From Rotaria socialis (lineage: Eukaryota > Rotifera > Eurotatoria > Philodinida > Philodinidae), in the NCBI GenBank assembly GCA_905331475.1, contig CAJNYU010003827.1, positions 62,001 to 126,000 on the forward strand: a stretch of 64,000 nucleotides of DNA, written 5' to 3'. The notes under the pieces were generated by a model, which saw nothing but the letters and a program-made list of their open reading frames with translations, was not told where the DNA came from and made no database searches. The number at the start of each line of letters is the position of its first letter. Position 1 is the first letter of the stretch. A program made the position numbers and the translations under genes. Positions 35,356 through 49,212 of this stretch are shown here, piece after piece.

Positions 35356-37511
35356 ATAAATAAAAACATTTACATCGCACATTCCCACTGTCTTATTAAT
35401 TGGACAATAACAACCCTATACATAAATGAAACATCTTGCGAGGTAGTTCCCCTATATCCTCTTTATTTAAACTTTAGTTACGTTGGTTAATCTTTCTTGC
35501 TTTGCTATTATTGTGTTTGTTTTTTTTCCATCGTTTGTTTTTCAAATGAAGAAAAGCTAATGGTGCAAGACTAGGAAAAAGAAATGCAAAAAAAGACACA
35601 TAGAGTTACTTCACAATAAAACCTAAAAGAAGAGAGTTCTAATCGAATCAGCTTCGTTTGTTTTTATTATTGTTGTTCTTTGTTGCGCGGAAATATACAC
35701 AGCTGTTTTTTTTTCTTATTCATCTCTCTTTTGCGTACTTGTGCTTGTTCATGTGTGTTAGTTCGAGTTGACTATATCTTGCATGTATCTTTCTGCTCTC
35801 TGCGTTTTTTTATAAGTCGCTGTGTACGGATTAAAACAAAAGAATTATTAGAAGATATATTGTGATGATTAAATTAAATGAAAATTTAGTATCCACGCTT
35901 GCATAAATGTTATTTGGATAGTTTCTGTGGCAATGAAGATTTTGCATACATTTGACAATGATTTTTATTTCAAAGATAATATTTAATTGCCTAACTGAAA
36001 ATAATAAGTCGCCATGTTTCTGAATCAAAATTATTTACGATAGAAATGTTGACAATTGATTCTAGTGTCAATTAATGATTATTAGTGATTAAAGTTTGAC
36101 TTGACTAGCTTGACATAAGTCAATGACAATTCTTACTCAATATTCAGGACGATAATAGAAATTACATGTTCTTGATATTTTTATTGCTATCAACAACAAG
36201 TATTACATACGCCAATCACTAATCTAGACCAACCTTTGGAAAAGATTGTCTTTCGAAATATAATCGTCTCAATCTTTTGTTATTAAGGTCTTATTTCATT
36301 TGTCAATGTCTCAGGGTTTTACCGCATTGTAGGCATAAACAACAACGAAAATCTCTCTATTTTGTTGAGTTAAATTACATATCTTCTTGTTTAAGTCCGT
36401 TTGATGAGCTGAATAAAGAAATTACTCAGCTAATTAATCATTTTCAAATAAAAGACAAACAACGTATGCCTCATATAGATCCAAATAAATTATTATAAAT
36501 TGACATTTAGATTCGTTATGTCTTACTTTGGAGCTACTCTATTTTGATCAGAATTTTCAATCAATATCCGTGTATCCTTGAGGAAAACTACGGTACCAAC
36601 TTTCGAATGAAAGCTTGATGTTACACCAAGCATTGAAAAACATAGTTTGTTTTTCAAAAATTGACACCTCTCTTCGGGTACAATGATAATAAGAGATGTA
36701 CGTATGTTACCTGCAATATTATTATTTCGGGATAGAAGCAAATCATAAGAACTAAAGACTTTTTTAAATAGAATACTGTTGTTCATTTCTGTTTACATCA
36801 AACGCTTTCATTCGAAAATCAGTTTTGCGAAGAAAACCTGAATTATTGATATAAACAACATAACGAAAATGAAATATATCCGCATCAATAAAAGATGACC
36901 TTGCATTTCTCTCTCAACATTTGTAATTCAATAGAACGCAGTTGATGTGCACAACTGTAAATTGAAAACGATTTATTTTTCGACGAACACCCTTCACAAA
37001 CTGACATATCCTTTCAGCGTTGCATTTGCTGTAGTGCAACTTATTATTAGTTACGCAATGATCGTGTCTTTCACTTGTCGCTTCTTAATTTGCTTTTACA
37101 AGACTCAAAAATACTAGACGAACACGGATCTATTAGGCTACTATAGCTAAGTATTTGGAATTGGCAAATTAAAGTTTCGTCTAGAATACAAAATACACCT
37201 AAAGTTTGTCATCAATGTATCAAATTATCGTAAATTTTGTGTCAAATATCATTGGTTGTGTAAAAACTCTCCCAGGGACACAGAATTCGTTCTTTTTTTT
37301 TTTATTCGGTAAAGTTCTTTAAGCCTACGAATATTACTCTGCATAAGATCATAATTTTTGTCATTGTGAAAATAATTTTGTTGAATAATCAAAAAATTGA
37401 TTTAAACTTTTTATTTCGATATATAAAAAAAAGCCAGCACAATCATATCAGCGTGATCGAAAGTGAAAATAAACAAAATTGAAAATAACTAGAATGAAAA
37501 ATGACGATTAA
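35356..37511. other. intergenic region between convergent calreticulin and LRRC56 genes
   Basis: Calreticulin 3' UTR and LRRC56 3' flank. A coding-like stretch at 36277-36498 (containing LSPFDELNKEITQLINHF, ending HIDPNKLL) has no start codon and no recognised domain; it is preceded by an acceptor-like TTATTAAG. It may be an orphan or relic exon. Nothing else recognised. Confidence 0.45.
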
Positions 37512-40500
37512 TTATGTTTTCCGTGGAGGAAGACGTTGCAGTGTTGGTAATGGATCATTACGCAATCCTTTCAATGATTTTTTCGCAGATGAAATAGAAC
37601 TTTTATAAGATGGTGATAATGGTTCAGTGGAAGATGATAGTGGGGATCGATTTACATTAGTTGTTGCAAGAACTGGTTGATGACTAACACGCATTGGTGA
37701 ACGAAAACGATCGGCTGTTGAATTCCTATTTATAAGACAACAAAAGAAATTATTTAAAGTTTTCATGAGAATCATATTCTCGTATTCATAGCTATCACAA
37801 TTTTATATTAAAAAAAGGAAAAGTTTTTAACGAGTTTTCGTAAATTCTATGATAGATTCTATTATGATTACTTACGAATTATCAGCTGTTGATGATCGTG
37901 AATTTGCACGGGATCGTGTGCGATGTGAACTAGCAGCTGAGTTTGATCGATAACCTAATTTTAAAAAAATATATAGAGACGAATTATTTTTATGTACTGT
38001 TATATAAATTGTATTTTAATATTCTTGCTCGAGAACTTTCAAATACAATAGATAGAATTATTTAATTACAAATGAAATTAGTTTTGAGAATAGAGTTGTT
38101 TCATCTATTTAGCAAAGTTGAATTTCTTAAAAACCAACAATGAGTATATATTTTGACAATGGTGTTATTCGTATTGGATCCCTTTCCTTATTAGATAGAC
38201 GTAATCAAATTTTTTCTCATAGAAATTGAAGATAATCGAATGATATTTCAAAAGACAAATTAATTCATGAAGAATTCTACTAATATGAATGATATTCTAA
38301 TCATAGAATCGAACTAGATGTTTGCATTAGATTCGTGATTTCCATGATCTGCTTACCTGAAATTCGTGTCAGTTCGTCTTTCAACTTTTGTTTTCGATTA
38401 ACCTGGATAGAGACATAGATCTGCTAGGAATTTTTAAAAATTCTTTATAGTGAAAACAAAACAACACGAATTACTCAAATAAGATAGATTCGAAATAATC
38501 TCACTATTAATCACATATAAGATCGATTCATGGTATTTGACATCGAACTTTCCGACCCTAGTTACTTGCTATGAGAGTTCAAGTCGCAGAGAATTCAACG
38601 ATTTCAAGTTGAATTTTTTTCGAAACCACTGAACTCAACAAATCAACCGTTCTCTGTGATGATTTAGTATGGGAATTGTAGATCGTACCCGTATCACCGG
38701 TAGCAACGCGACTTTCTGATTTTTCAGGACTATCAGCTGATGCCGTTGTTAATTGCCATTTTTGATGGTCCGATCGAATTTCTTCATCCAAGCCTAAATT
38801 ACGTCGATTCGAAGATGCAATCAACGTTTCTTCTATTGGTTAGATAAGATAAAATGAAATAAAATAAATCTCGGTATAGAAGATGCGAATGAATAACAAA
38901 GCTAACCGTCAGGAAAGTAAGTTGACTGTTTATCATAACTATTCTCTTCGTCAGATTCGTCAACTTCCAGATCGTTTTCAAGTAAATCTTCATCATCAGC
39001 AATGCGTAAAACTTGTGGTTCAAGAAGCTTTTTACGTTCTTCAATTTTTCTAATTATTATATGAAACGAAAATATTCGTAGCGAAGTTGAAAGCGAGAAA
39101 AAATATGCTCACCGATTATGTTCAAGTTTCCAATCATTGATTTCTTTCATTAATGGATTGTTAGAAGTTAGTGATGGTGAATAATTTGATGATGACGGTG
39201 GCGGGGATGGTACTTTGGGTTTTTCCGATGTTTTATTTGGAGACATATCAGATGTTTGAGAGTGATGACATTTTTTTCTTGCTCGTAATATTTTTGTTAA
39301 ATTTCCTTGAAATGCTGGACCAATAGTTAATTCACTTACAACATCTTCATTAGTATCTGCAATCAAATATAGAAGAAATCATGTTCATCTTGTTTATACC
39401 TTGAGCAGGAGAAAAAAGAATGAAAATTCACCTAATAATTCTGATTTGGATGGATCAGTATTTGGTCGCATGGATCCGGACGATGGTCGATTATTACCTA
39501 CTGAACCAGAACGTGCAGCTGATCGAGGACGATAATATGCCGCTGAAGTCGGTCGATTCAATGGACTTTTATTGGCTGAATGTGGTCGAGAATCAGCTAA
39601 AAAGATCGCAAAATCTTAAGCAAAATGTTTCTTTTTAAATAATAAATACCTTGATTGCATGCTAATTTATCGTCAGGAGGTGCCATACCTGCGGCGATGC
39701 ATTCTTCAATAAGCGACCAATCTTGTTGAAACAACATGATGCTTTCTCCAGGCATTGATGATGAAATTTTATTGGTTCGATTCGTTGGTACATCATCAAG
39801 TGTTTGAAGTCGAGGTAAACGTTGAATAATTTCAACTCGATAATCTGATTGATTATTTATCTAATATAGACAATAAAAGAGACCAAGATTTTTAAAACAT
39901 TTCTTAGAGATATTTCTCTATACCGGATTGCCTTCGAGAGTCAGCGAGTCTAGACTGGGACATAAGGCAAGAAATTCAACTTGACGTAAATCATCCACAA
40001 GATTACTAGATAAAAAAATAATGGTAATAATAATAAAAAAAATACTACGATGAATTTATATATATATATACCTTTCAAGATCAAGTAGTCGTAAGTGTTC
40101 AAGCATACTTAATGCACTTAAATCAGATATTTCATTATAGGCAACATAAAGTTCTTCAAGTGATTGGAGACTCGTTATACCATCTAGATCATTTAGACAG
40201 CAACGAGCCATCCATAGAATACGTACATGTGAAAGTGATGTACCAAGATCTCTTCAAATAATCAAACAAAAATAAATGAATTTTTCTAGTTTTTTAATGA
40301 TCAAATTTCAATTTGCACTTAAATTAGGAAAGGCTTTAGAATATATAATAAGTAGAATTGAGAATTTAAAAAACTTGCAAGAATTCTATTCTATAAATAT
40401 TGACTTATTCAAAAAGTTACAGAATTCTGAATCCTACCGGGTAGACATTCTGCAACTGTTCGAAAAGTGTAGTTTTGTATGTTGATCAATACAGTAACGA

Positions 40501-41638
40501 TATTTCGAAAAATTTTAACTGATTTTTGAGAAATGTGACAGCTTGATTTCAATAGAAACGACTTGAATAAAGAAAGCTTTGCAATATAGTTGGAGTCTTG
40601 CCTTTAGTAAATAAATAAACTGTTGTTGCGAATCAATCTGAAATGCTAGTGTTACTAATACGAACTAATTTTAATTCCACAGTTAAGACTTCTGAGATTG
40701 GAAAATCAATAATAGGTAATTATTCAAGTTTTAAATTGAGAACAGCTTTAGAACAATTCAATCTTTTGGAAAATACGAGTATTTATAATGAGCCGATAAA
40801 TTTACACCGGTATATTTATTTCTAAAGATAAGAATTCGAATATTCCTACTACAATTAAATTAAGTGACACTGTTCTTTTTCCAATTAGTCAATATTAAGA
40901 AATTATAAAATATTTGAAAAGTTAAAAAAGAAAACATTCACTTTTTCGTTAAATCGAAAACAAAAGACATCTTCAATTTATTTCAATGACTTTGTCATAC
41001 ATCTAACAATTGATATCATATCTATATGGTAAAATCATATCCTATTATTCTAGTTAATACTAAAGTCAATTATAATTCTTCACAACACTCTTTACTTTTA
41101 TTCTCACGAATATTGATTTATGTGCGACTAGAAATAAGCAAACTTCATTGTCGAGCATGGTATTTGCCCTTGGACATAGACATATTAATACGTGTGCATA
41201 TAGTTGTTCGATATAAAACAATTTACTGAATATTATCATCATCAAACAAATAAAGCTCTAAATGATTACCTAACTCTTGGTATAACACTATTACTTAATT
41301 TCAGTTCAACTAATTTTTGTAAATAAATTCCAAAGTTTCCCAAGCTCGTATCCGATGTATCAACGATCATTTCCAATTCGCGAATATTTGCTAAATCATC
41401 TGTACCTGTTAATGCTCTCTATAAAAGAAGAAAAACAACTCTTCAAAAACACAACCTTTTTACTTAGACAAACAGATACCAATTTCGTTGGTGACAAAAA
41501 CTCTTCCAGTAAAAAATCAGCTTCTTGTAAAACCAACGGTTCGGGATTGACCCGAAAGTCTTTATGCTCAGTTATATGAATACCACGACGTAACGGTTGC
41601 TTCCGTGAAGGAGGAGGTCTTTCAATATCGATCGGCAT
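37512..41638 (-). CDS. LRRC56: LRRC56 homologue, leucine-rich-repeat ciliary protein
   Basis: A minus-strand gene of about ten exons, beginning MPIDIERPPPSRKQ at 41638. After EEFLSPTKL a 58-bp-scale intron joins to RALTGTDDLANIRELEMIVD and SLGNFGIYLQKL. After a 1017-bp intron (40252-41268) the LRRs continue: DLGTSLSHVRILWMARC, LNDLDGITSLQSLEELY, LSALSMLEHLRLLDLE, LCPSLDSLTLEGNP. Then come YRVEIIQRLPRLQTLDDVP and QQDWSLIEECIAAG. The spacing LxxLDGIxSLxxLxELY and the DW.L..E.I block fit LRRC56, linked in vertebrates and to ODA8 in Chlamydomonas for outer-dynein-arm assembly or transport. The C-terminal part is Ser/Arg/Pro-rich and disordered, ending LQRLPPRKT. The gene is divergent from the Squid-like gene. 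Confidence 0.88.
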
Positions 41639-42198
41639 ACTTGAAGTTCTTAATTATTATACAAAAGAAAAAGTAGCAAAAACAAATGAATGAATAAAAG
41701 CAAGTAAATATTGTCATACCTAAGCATAACCTAAAAGAATAAAATTATTTCTATTTTTCTACATAATACAATGTAAAAATAAATCACTTCATTTAAAAAC
41801 AGCCATTTAAAACTTCCACTAATTTTCTTTTCTAAGCAACCTGTCAATATATTTCGATCAAAAGTGCATAGATGCGTTGCTTGTAGACGATTGGCTTACT
41901 TGACTTGTTTATTTATTTGTTTACATTAACTTTTGCTTCTCCATCTGTGTGTGTTGTTTGTTTTTTTTTTCACTTGCGCATTCGCTTCTTCCTTTTCTTC
42001 TTTTTTTCTCTTTTTTTTCTTGTGTGTTTCGTGTGTTCAGAAATCCTGTTTTTTTTCTTTTTTCGTGTTCTTGTTCATTTTTTCTATCTAATATCTCTAT
42101 TGGATTTCTCTATTTTCTATTTAATAACTATCTTCCTATTCACGTGTCTGTGTAGTCTTGCCTATCTGTTTGTTTTTGTGTAAACATCACATTTCAAA
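41639..42198. promoter_or_regulatory. shared 5' region of LRRC56 and Squid-like genes
   Basis: These 560 bp separate two divergent start codons. The right half (41940-42130) is a T/C-rich tract typical of a transcribed leader. No TATA-like or other defined element can be assigned safely. Confidence 0.5.
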
Positions 42199-44366
42199 AT
42201 GTCGTCTGGCAATGTACTCGATCAACCGGCAGCAAATAATGCTGGGGCAAGTTCAGCAACATCAAACAATCTACAAAATAACAATAATCCAATTTCAAAC
42301 AACAATAATACTGTTAATAACAACAGCTCATCTTTTCAACCTGTACGTAATAATTCCGATAATATGGGGCATGCATTTGAAAATTCAATGCAAATGTTTG
42401 CTATGAAACAGCAACCAATGGCATCACCTATTACAGGAACAATCTATACAGGTCCACCAGCAAAATATTTAAGTAATGGTGGAATGAATAGCAATGGATA
42501 TGCAACAGGCGGACCTATGAGACCGATGTTGCCACCACAACAACACAATAGATATGGTTCATATAATGGAAATAATCAAAATTATAATAGCGGTGGACCA
42601 TCCATGCAACAACAACGTCGACAAAACAACAGTGGCGTTGATAATGCAACGAATGATTCAGTCAAGTAAATATTTGAATTTCGATTGGGTTCATAATGCA
42701 TATTATTTTTTATTTTCATTTAATTTAAGTACACGAAAAGTATTTGTTGGTGGTCTTAGTCCAGATACAAAAATGGGTAAGACATCATTTTATTATTGAT
42801 TGTTTATATTTGAACATGTCACTCTTTTCTTCAAGAACATCTCTGTGAATATTTTGCTAAATTTGGCAATGTTGAAAGTGCTACTGTTAAATTCGATAAA
42901 TCAGGTCGTTCAAAAGGTTTTGGTTTTGTTCTTTTCGAAGATCGCGATTCAACCGATAAAGTAATAACAATACATAAGTGAACCATTTTTTTCAACCTAT
43001 AAATGCCTTTTTTTCTTCTTAAAGGTTTATTCACAAGATTTGCATGTCATTCAGGGTAAACGTGTTGACACTAAATCAGCACATCGTCGAGATCAAGCTC
43101 TTGCGCGTAAAGTATTTGTTGGTGGCTTAGATACTGAAGTTAGTGATGTTGAATTAAGAGAATATTTTGCAAAATTTGGAAAGGTTTGTTTTTGAGTTGT
43201 TCTTTTTTTTGAATCTATTCAAAATGGAAAAAAATTGCTCAATGTTTAGATCGCTCAAATTGAAGCACCTATGGATAAAATTAAACAAAAACGACGTCCA
43301 TTTTGTTTTATTCTTTTTGAAAATGAACAAAGTGCTGAAGAAGTTCTTAAACAACCACGTCATACATTAGCTGGGAAAACTATTGATTGTAAACGAGCGA
43401 ATCCAAAAACTACAGAAAATAATCAACAAAATAATAATGCAAACAATCCTATGCATGCACCATTAGCACATTATAATATGCCAGGATTGAGTCAAAATCC
43501 ATTTCAATATCAACAACGTAAATAGCAGAGAAAATTTAAAAACAAAACTTCTATTGAAATATTTATTTTAGAACAACGTTCACAGCAACCACCATCGCAT
43601 CAACAATTACAATATCAACAGGCTGCACTTGCTGCTCAACAACAACATTATCCATACTATAAGTAAATTATAATAAAATGTTCTTTTGATTCTCAATAGA
43701 AAATTTTTTTTTCCTTTTTCTTTTCTATTTGATTTTAGTTCATCATCATTGGGAATTTCATCAGCTCAACAACATCAACAAGCTAATCAACAAGGACAAA
43801 ATCGTTCTCAAACAAATCGACAACAATTACAATCGAATAATCAAGGTCTTGCTCAACCTTGGTCACCAATAAGTCCAGCTCAATGGCCGAATACAAACTA
43901 TGGTAATTGAACTAAATTTCAATTAATGATTTACTTTAATATGAATATTTGCTTTTTGTTAAATTTAGCCGATCCTCGTTCATATAGCTCTTATGGTCCT
44001 TCATCAGCATCTGGAACAAATGCTACCTGGCAAGTTGGTCCTCCACCGCAAGGTAATTCTTATGGACAAGGACGAACACCATCTGCAGGTCCATCAGGAA
44101 ATCCAGCTAATACAGCTGTAGGTCCACCACAAACTCAAGCACAATTTGGTGGAGCTAATTCTAATGCGGCTCAATATTCATATGCTGGTTGGGGTTTCAG
44201 TCAACCACAAGGTTCACAAGGACCACCATCAGCTGGACCACCAAACCAATACAATTATGGAGCTGACTCAACGAATGGTCCACCTAGTGCATTTGCATAT
44301 CAAGCACCAACAGGTTATGATCATTTCTCCTCGGATTCGGCACCTCCATCCAATTACAGTCGTTGA
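42199..44366 (+). CDS. Squid/hnRNP D-like protein with two RRMs
   Basis: The start MSSGNVLDQPAANNAG opens an Asn/Gln-rich N-terminus (exon 42199-42665). RRM1 follows across short introns: RKVFVGGLSPDTK (RNP2), HLCEYFAKFGNVESATVKFD, KGFGFVLFEDR (RNP1), HVIQGKRVDTKSA. RRM2 follows immediately: RKVFVGGLDTEVSDVELREY, FGKIAQIEAPMDK, PFCFILFENEQSAEEVL, AGKTIDCKRANPK. The tandem arrangement and the ...VDxKxA linker match the Squid (Hrp40)/hnRNP D-AB group, which binds RNA in splicing, export and mRNA localisation. The C-terminal half is Gln-, Gly-, Pro- and Tyr-rich, with YGxxxx-type repeats ending PPSNYSR, a prion-like low-complexity domain. In RRM2, RNP1 reads RPFCFILF instead of GFCFITF. Confidence 0.92.
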
Positions 44367-45739
44367 TGAAAGAGCACACTTATATACTGTACAGTCTTCG
44401 TCTTCTTTTTTTTTTCTTTTTTTCCCCCTTATTCTACTTTTTGTTTCGTAGTCCTTGATTATCATTACTTATATCATTAAATAGATACGAATGCTAGTGC
44501 ATGTGTATTGCGTGTGTGTGTCATTTGCTTGCTAAATAATTATTCTTGTTCTTTTTTCCTGCGTCTTCATCATTATCATCATTGGTTTTTGTTGATTATT
44601 TGTTTCTTTTTTGTATATGATGCAGAATGATTATTTAAAAAAACACTTTTGTATTCTGGAATATTATTTTTTCGAACATCATCATCTCAGATATTTTTGA
44701 CGTTGCTTTTTCTCTCTTGTATTCATTACTTTCGTGTTTTTTTTCTTTTTTCTGCAATCATTCAAAACAAAGATCTTGGAAGTTATTTGCTGTTGTTGTT
44801 TGTTATTTACCGGTTTTTGGATGATGATTTTATTCATGTAATTTTTCTTTAAACAGACACAGTATTTCTATCATACACATACATACAAATGCGAACAAGT
44901 TTCTTTTCTTTCGTTTCTTGTTCAATACCAAACAAGGCTTTATTAAGTCGATTTGTGTGTACGATAATCTTTTTTCTTCGTATCTTTTTTTATTCGCGTC
45001 TCACATCATATTTTTTGACGTGATTACTATTGTTGTTATTGATGCTGATCTTGAATTTCTCTTTTTTCTCGTGTTTGGCACATACACACATGCACACATG
45101 TTTTTGTATTCTATGGTTTAATTATCTGAACAACTAGTTCGACATCGCGCATACATACACACACACACACGCATGCATATACACTCGTACATAACGTTTT
45201 CTTGTTTTTTTTTTGTTGTTTTCTTTTTGGAGACCCTTTCTTTACTCTTTTCTTTTTCCTTGTTCTTCACAACATTTTTTTTCTCGTCATTCGATTTTTG
45301 TCAAAACAAAGTTCGAATAAAACTACGAAAAAAGTCAAAAGAAATACGATACATTTTAAAAATTAATTGTAATCAAGATAATACTCAAACAATATGATTT
45401 GTCGCCTATTTTCTATCTTAATCGTTTAGGAACAAAAAGTATTCATTGCATAATGATTAAATCAAAGAATACAGAACGACGATTATTATTTATTTCGAAT
45501 AACAAACCAATACGCTTTCGCAAAGCCTTGATAATTTGAGACAAGGTCGAGCTTTTTTCTTTTTCTTTAAAAACGAATGCTTTCAAGCGGAACAGACCAT
45601 TTATTGTTGTCTTAAAATCAAGGTTTGCTATGTGCGGTCTCTCATCGTGAAAAGTAGTGTGCGTATAAAGTGTGCTATTACTATCTTTTTATTATTGTAA
45701 ATTTTCAATAAATAGGACTAACCAAAAGGTTTGAGAGAT
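44367..45739. other. intergenic region: Squid-like 3' UTR and EF-hand gene promoter
   Basis: Very T-rich sequence with TTTTC runs and a CA repeat near 45160, typical of a long 3' UTR. Open frames are T-rich shadows. An acceptor-like AATAAATAG lies at 45707-45715, so the EF-hand gene may have an untranslated upstream exon. Confidence 0.5.
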
Positions 45740-46774
45740 ATGGGTGGATCTAGTTCTCGTAAAGCAAAGAATACACCTATTCCAACTTATTCAGTCGGTC
45801 TCAATCGGCCAGTTGGTCAACTTAACACTGGTATTGGAAATGCATCACCTGCAAATCGTGATCCGCAACGAGACCTTATGCAAGCCAATCAGACGATTGC
45901 TAATCTAACTAATCAAATTCAAGCTATGCAACGTGGAGGTGGTTCACCGGTGCCTTTTGGTGGTTATTCACCACCTTATGGAATTCAACCACCTGCACCC
46001 TATGGTGGTTATTCACCGCCTTATGGTGGTTACCCACCACAATATGGTGGACCGCCCAGTCCTCTTCTTCAAAATTTTGGTCGACACTCTCCGTATCAAC
46101 ATCAACAACAGACGGGAGCTGGCGGTTATCGAGATACTGACTTTGCATCGGTTGCTAGTATATCTGGATTAAATGCATCAGATGTTGCACTTCTTCATCG
46201 AGAATTTATGAATTTAACACGTGGTGGTACAACAAAAATGGATCGTTCTATTTTTCGTTCATTGTTACGCGATGTTCTTATGGAACGCAGCAATGACTAT
46301 GTTGATCGTGCTATTGAAAATATCTTTCTTACAGTTGATCGAAATCATGATGGTCATATTGATTTTGCAGAATTTGTTGGTGCATTTAAAGATGTATTAA
46401 ACGGAGGTAATATAGATGCAGACGGTATCTATGGTGATAGTTTAATACCTGATATGTTTACTCAAGAAATAAGAGCAAGTGGCTTCGGTGCAGGTGCTCT
46501 TCCCCGTGCAATAGCAGGAGAACAACAGTCTCAAGCCGGAGTAGCACAATTCTTTCCATCAAATGGCTTGAGTATGGTACCGTTAGCATCAACAGGTATT
46601 CAACAAATGCCACTTAATTATGGCGGTGCAGTACCTCTACAAATATCAAATGCACAAGCACCATTAATTACTCTTGATCAAAGTCAATCATCGTTTGTAA
46701 TCGCAACTCCTGGACAATATTTGATAACACAACCTACAGCTTTACAATGTGTACCGTTACCGATGTCATGCTGA
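45740..46774 (+). CDS. EF-hand calcium-binding protein with N-myristoylation-type start and PPYGGY repeats
   Basis: A single-exon frame of 344 residues from the ATG at 45740. The start MGGSSSRK fits an N-myristoylation site (Gly2, Ser at positions 5-6, then basic). Residues about 75-125 are a Pro/Gly/Tyr-rich repeat (YGGYSPPYGG and variants). A helical EF-hand pair follows: the first half is degenerate (LLHREFMNLTRGGTTKMDRS), the second has a full loop DRNHDGHIDFAE with D1, N3, D5, I8 and E12, followed by FVGAFKDVLNGG. The last 100 residues are a hydrophobic/polar tail ending PLPMSC. The arrangement recalls recoverin/NCS-like sensors tethered to membrane, but the family cannot be fixed. No intron, unlike most neighbours. 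Confidence 0.75.
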   Translation: MGGSSSRKAKNTPIPTYSVGLNRPVGQLNTGIGNASPANRDPQRDLMQANQTIANLTNQIQAMQRGGGSPVPFGGYSPPYGIQPPAPYGGYSPPYGGYPPQYGGPPSPLLQNFGRHSPYQHQQQTGAGGYRDTDFASVASISGLNASDVALLHREFMNLTRGGTTKMDRSIFRSLLRDVLMERSNDYVDRAIENIFLTVDRNHDGHIDFAEFVGAFKDVLNGGNIDADGIYGDSLIPDMFTQEIRASGFGAGALPRAIAGEQQSQAGVAQFFPSNGLSMVPLASTGIQQMPLNYGGAVPLQISNAQAPLITLDQSQSSFVIATPGQYLITQPTALQCVPLPMSC

Positions 46775-48639
46775 AGAACCTATTCTCTGTTTTTCTTCTT
46801 CTTCTTGCCTAGTCAAAAAGAAGATAATATAATTTTATCTGTATTTTATGCAATGAGTAGATCCTATTATTTGATCCATTTATGAGTGGAAATTAATCAA
46901 AACTATCTAGCTATTCATTATGAAAATATATTTTTTAATTGAAGATTCAATCTAAAACATCAAATCGACAATATGATTCTACTAACAACATCAATTTGAT
47001 CGATAGGAATTCGTACGATTAAACCGAATTTATGTTTCAAAAAAACAATATATATATATATATATAAGCCAATATCTACAGAATTTCAATGAAATTATTA
47101 ACGAATCGAAAACAAATAACTATTTGTATTTTACTCAAACTATTTCAATAGGATAGAATTTAGTCGTTATTTTCAAAATCGAGAATGCTTCTCATAGCTA
47201 CGCATTTTAGATGATGATACTGTAAGGATAGATTAAAAAAAACGTCATATAAATATTCAACCATTTATCTAACCTAAATCAAATGAAAGCTGTTACAATA
47301 ATAATTGCTTTTGATATATTCTATAATTTTTCATTGCTATCTTTTTGATTCCAACGCTAAGAGTGATATACAATGAATATCCTACAGCTGATCCATAGTT
47401 TATGGGAGTTGGAAGATTCTTAAAAAATATCAGGTTTCTCCTCAAGAATATTGATTTTCGAATTTAATCAAAGTAGTTTATTATAACAAAATGTAAGCCT
47501 TTAGATTTATTTCTATTTCTATTTCTATACGGTCATGAGCACGTATGTCCGTTTGTTTCATGGCATGCTCACATCATTTAATTGGCATAATATACTACAT
47601 AGCCTATAGACTTAAAGATTATCAACCAATTGCAAAACTTCTCACAGCAGTTGCAGTTTGAATAGCAAATGTTTTTGTACTGTTTGATTAGTTTGAAAAA
47701 AAATTTTAAATTAGTCTATTGCTAAAACTCATATTGCAATCAAAAGTTAAACTAAAATTTTATCGAAATATATTTTCAGTTTTCAGCAATTGTGTTTGTT
47801 TTTCACTATATAATCATAATGATGAAATTTTCTGATCACAAAATTTTTAATTCATTACGATAAAATGTAGTGTATCTGAATTGTTAGAGAAAAGATCAAA
47901 GAGAAAAACATAATAACAAATGGCAAAGCTGAAGAAAAGAAAATCGATGTTTCTTTATTTTGATATCCAATATAATTGTTGTTAACACTCAAATTACAAA
48001 AAGGAAAACAAAACTGCTCAACATGTCGCCGTTTCTATTAATCACAGCTTTTTCTTTTCTTTTTCTTTTGATTCTTTTCGCACAGATGACAAAAGAAAAT
48101 ATCTTAAGAGCCATTGTGCATAAGCCGCGACCGGTTATCATATAGGCTGTTCAGTCTATCTTCTCAAATTTCGACTTCATTTATATATTTTAAAGCTACG
48201 CCATTCACTAAGTGTTTTGCCACCAACCGCACCTCAATAGTTCAAACCGTAGCTGAGATATTGAATTTTTAATAAAATTCTTTGCATGTCAAACTAGTGA
48301 CTTGCGATTTGTAATATTTCGATGTTCACTGTGTAATTTTTAAACAAGACCACGTGGAGTTCTAAAATTTTCAGCGATGGCATAGAATTGATTTTGCTAC
48401 AAAATGACCTAGCCATGGCTCCACAAGTTGCTGGATTGACGAGTTATAGATGATGCTAGTGGCCGAAATCGTTCATAAACTCGCTCATGGGTAACCACCT
48501 ACATACAACAACTATCTTTCAATAAAGATAGTAGATATATGGCGCTATAAAATAAAAAAATAAAACTTTGGGTTTCAAATACGAGCGGGAGATAATGAAT
48601 CTTTTCTACAATTGACTGCATTTTGAGCATTTTCAAATA

Positions 48640-48887
48640 TCCCAGGTCGAACAGCCCGGCCTGAAAACGGCCGGTTTCGGGTAGTTCCGTTGATTTCCGA
48701 TCAATTCCTGCCGGAAAGCACCGGAACCTGGCAGGGATCCGCCGGAAGAGTCAGTCCTTATTTTTGACCGGAATACTGCTTCCATGTTCCAGCAATTTCC
48801 CGTGTTTTCCTGCAGAATATGGTGAATTTCCCGCATATTTCCTGGAGTATCCTACGGAATCCGGTGGCGGGAATGTTCGACCTGGGA
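48640..48887. mobile_element. 248-bp GC-rich MITE with perfect 14-bp TIRs, TA target
   Basis: The left end TCCCAGGTCGAACA is matched exactly by the reverse complement of the right end. TA flanks both sides (48638-48639 and 48888-48889). The interior is clearly more GC-rich than the surroundings, with repeated CCGG and GGCCGG motifs. Non-coding. The TA target suggests a Tc1/mariner-type mobiliser. Confidence 0.7.
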
Positions 48888-49212
48888 TAGAACAATTTTG
48901 GCGAAATTTGTTTTACGTTAAAGAGAAACACATCTTTAGGAGCATTTTACGTCCTGAATCGGGTAATAATGTTATTTATTGTCATACTATTAATCTTACT
49001 ACGGTATTAGTCATTTTACCTGTATGGCTTCTCTTGAAATTGTGACGAGTATTGTTAGCAGGAATATTTACTTGCCAAGAAAAAGCTAAATAATTTTAAT
49101 ATGTTCTTCCAGTGGATTTAGTTATTACTGACGTTATTTTATTATTTTGTCACTGCTATAATCGAGCGAAACAATTAAGCTTCATCGAATCAACAATTGT
49201 TTCTCTCCCTAC

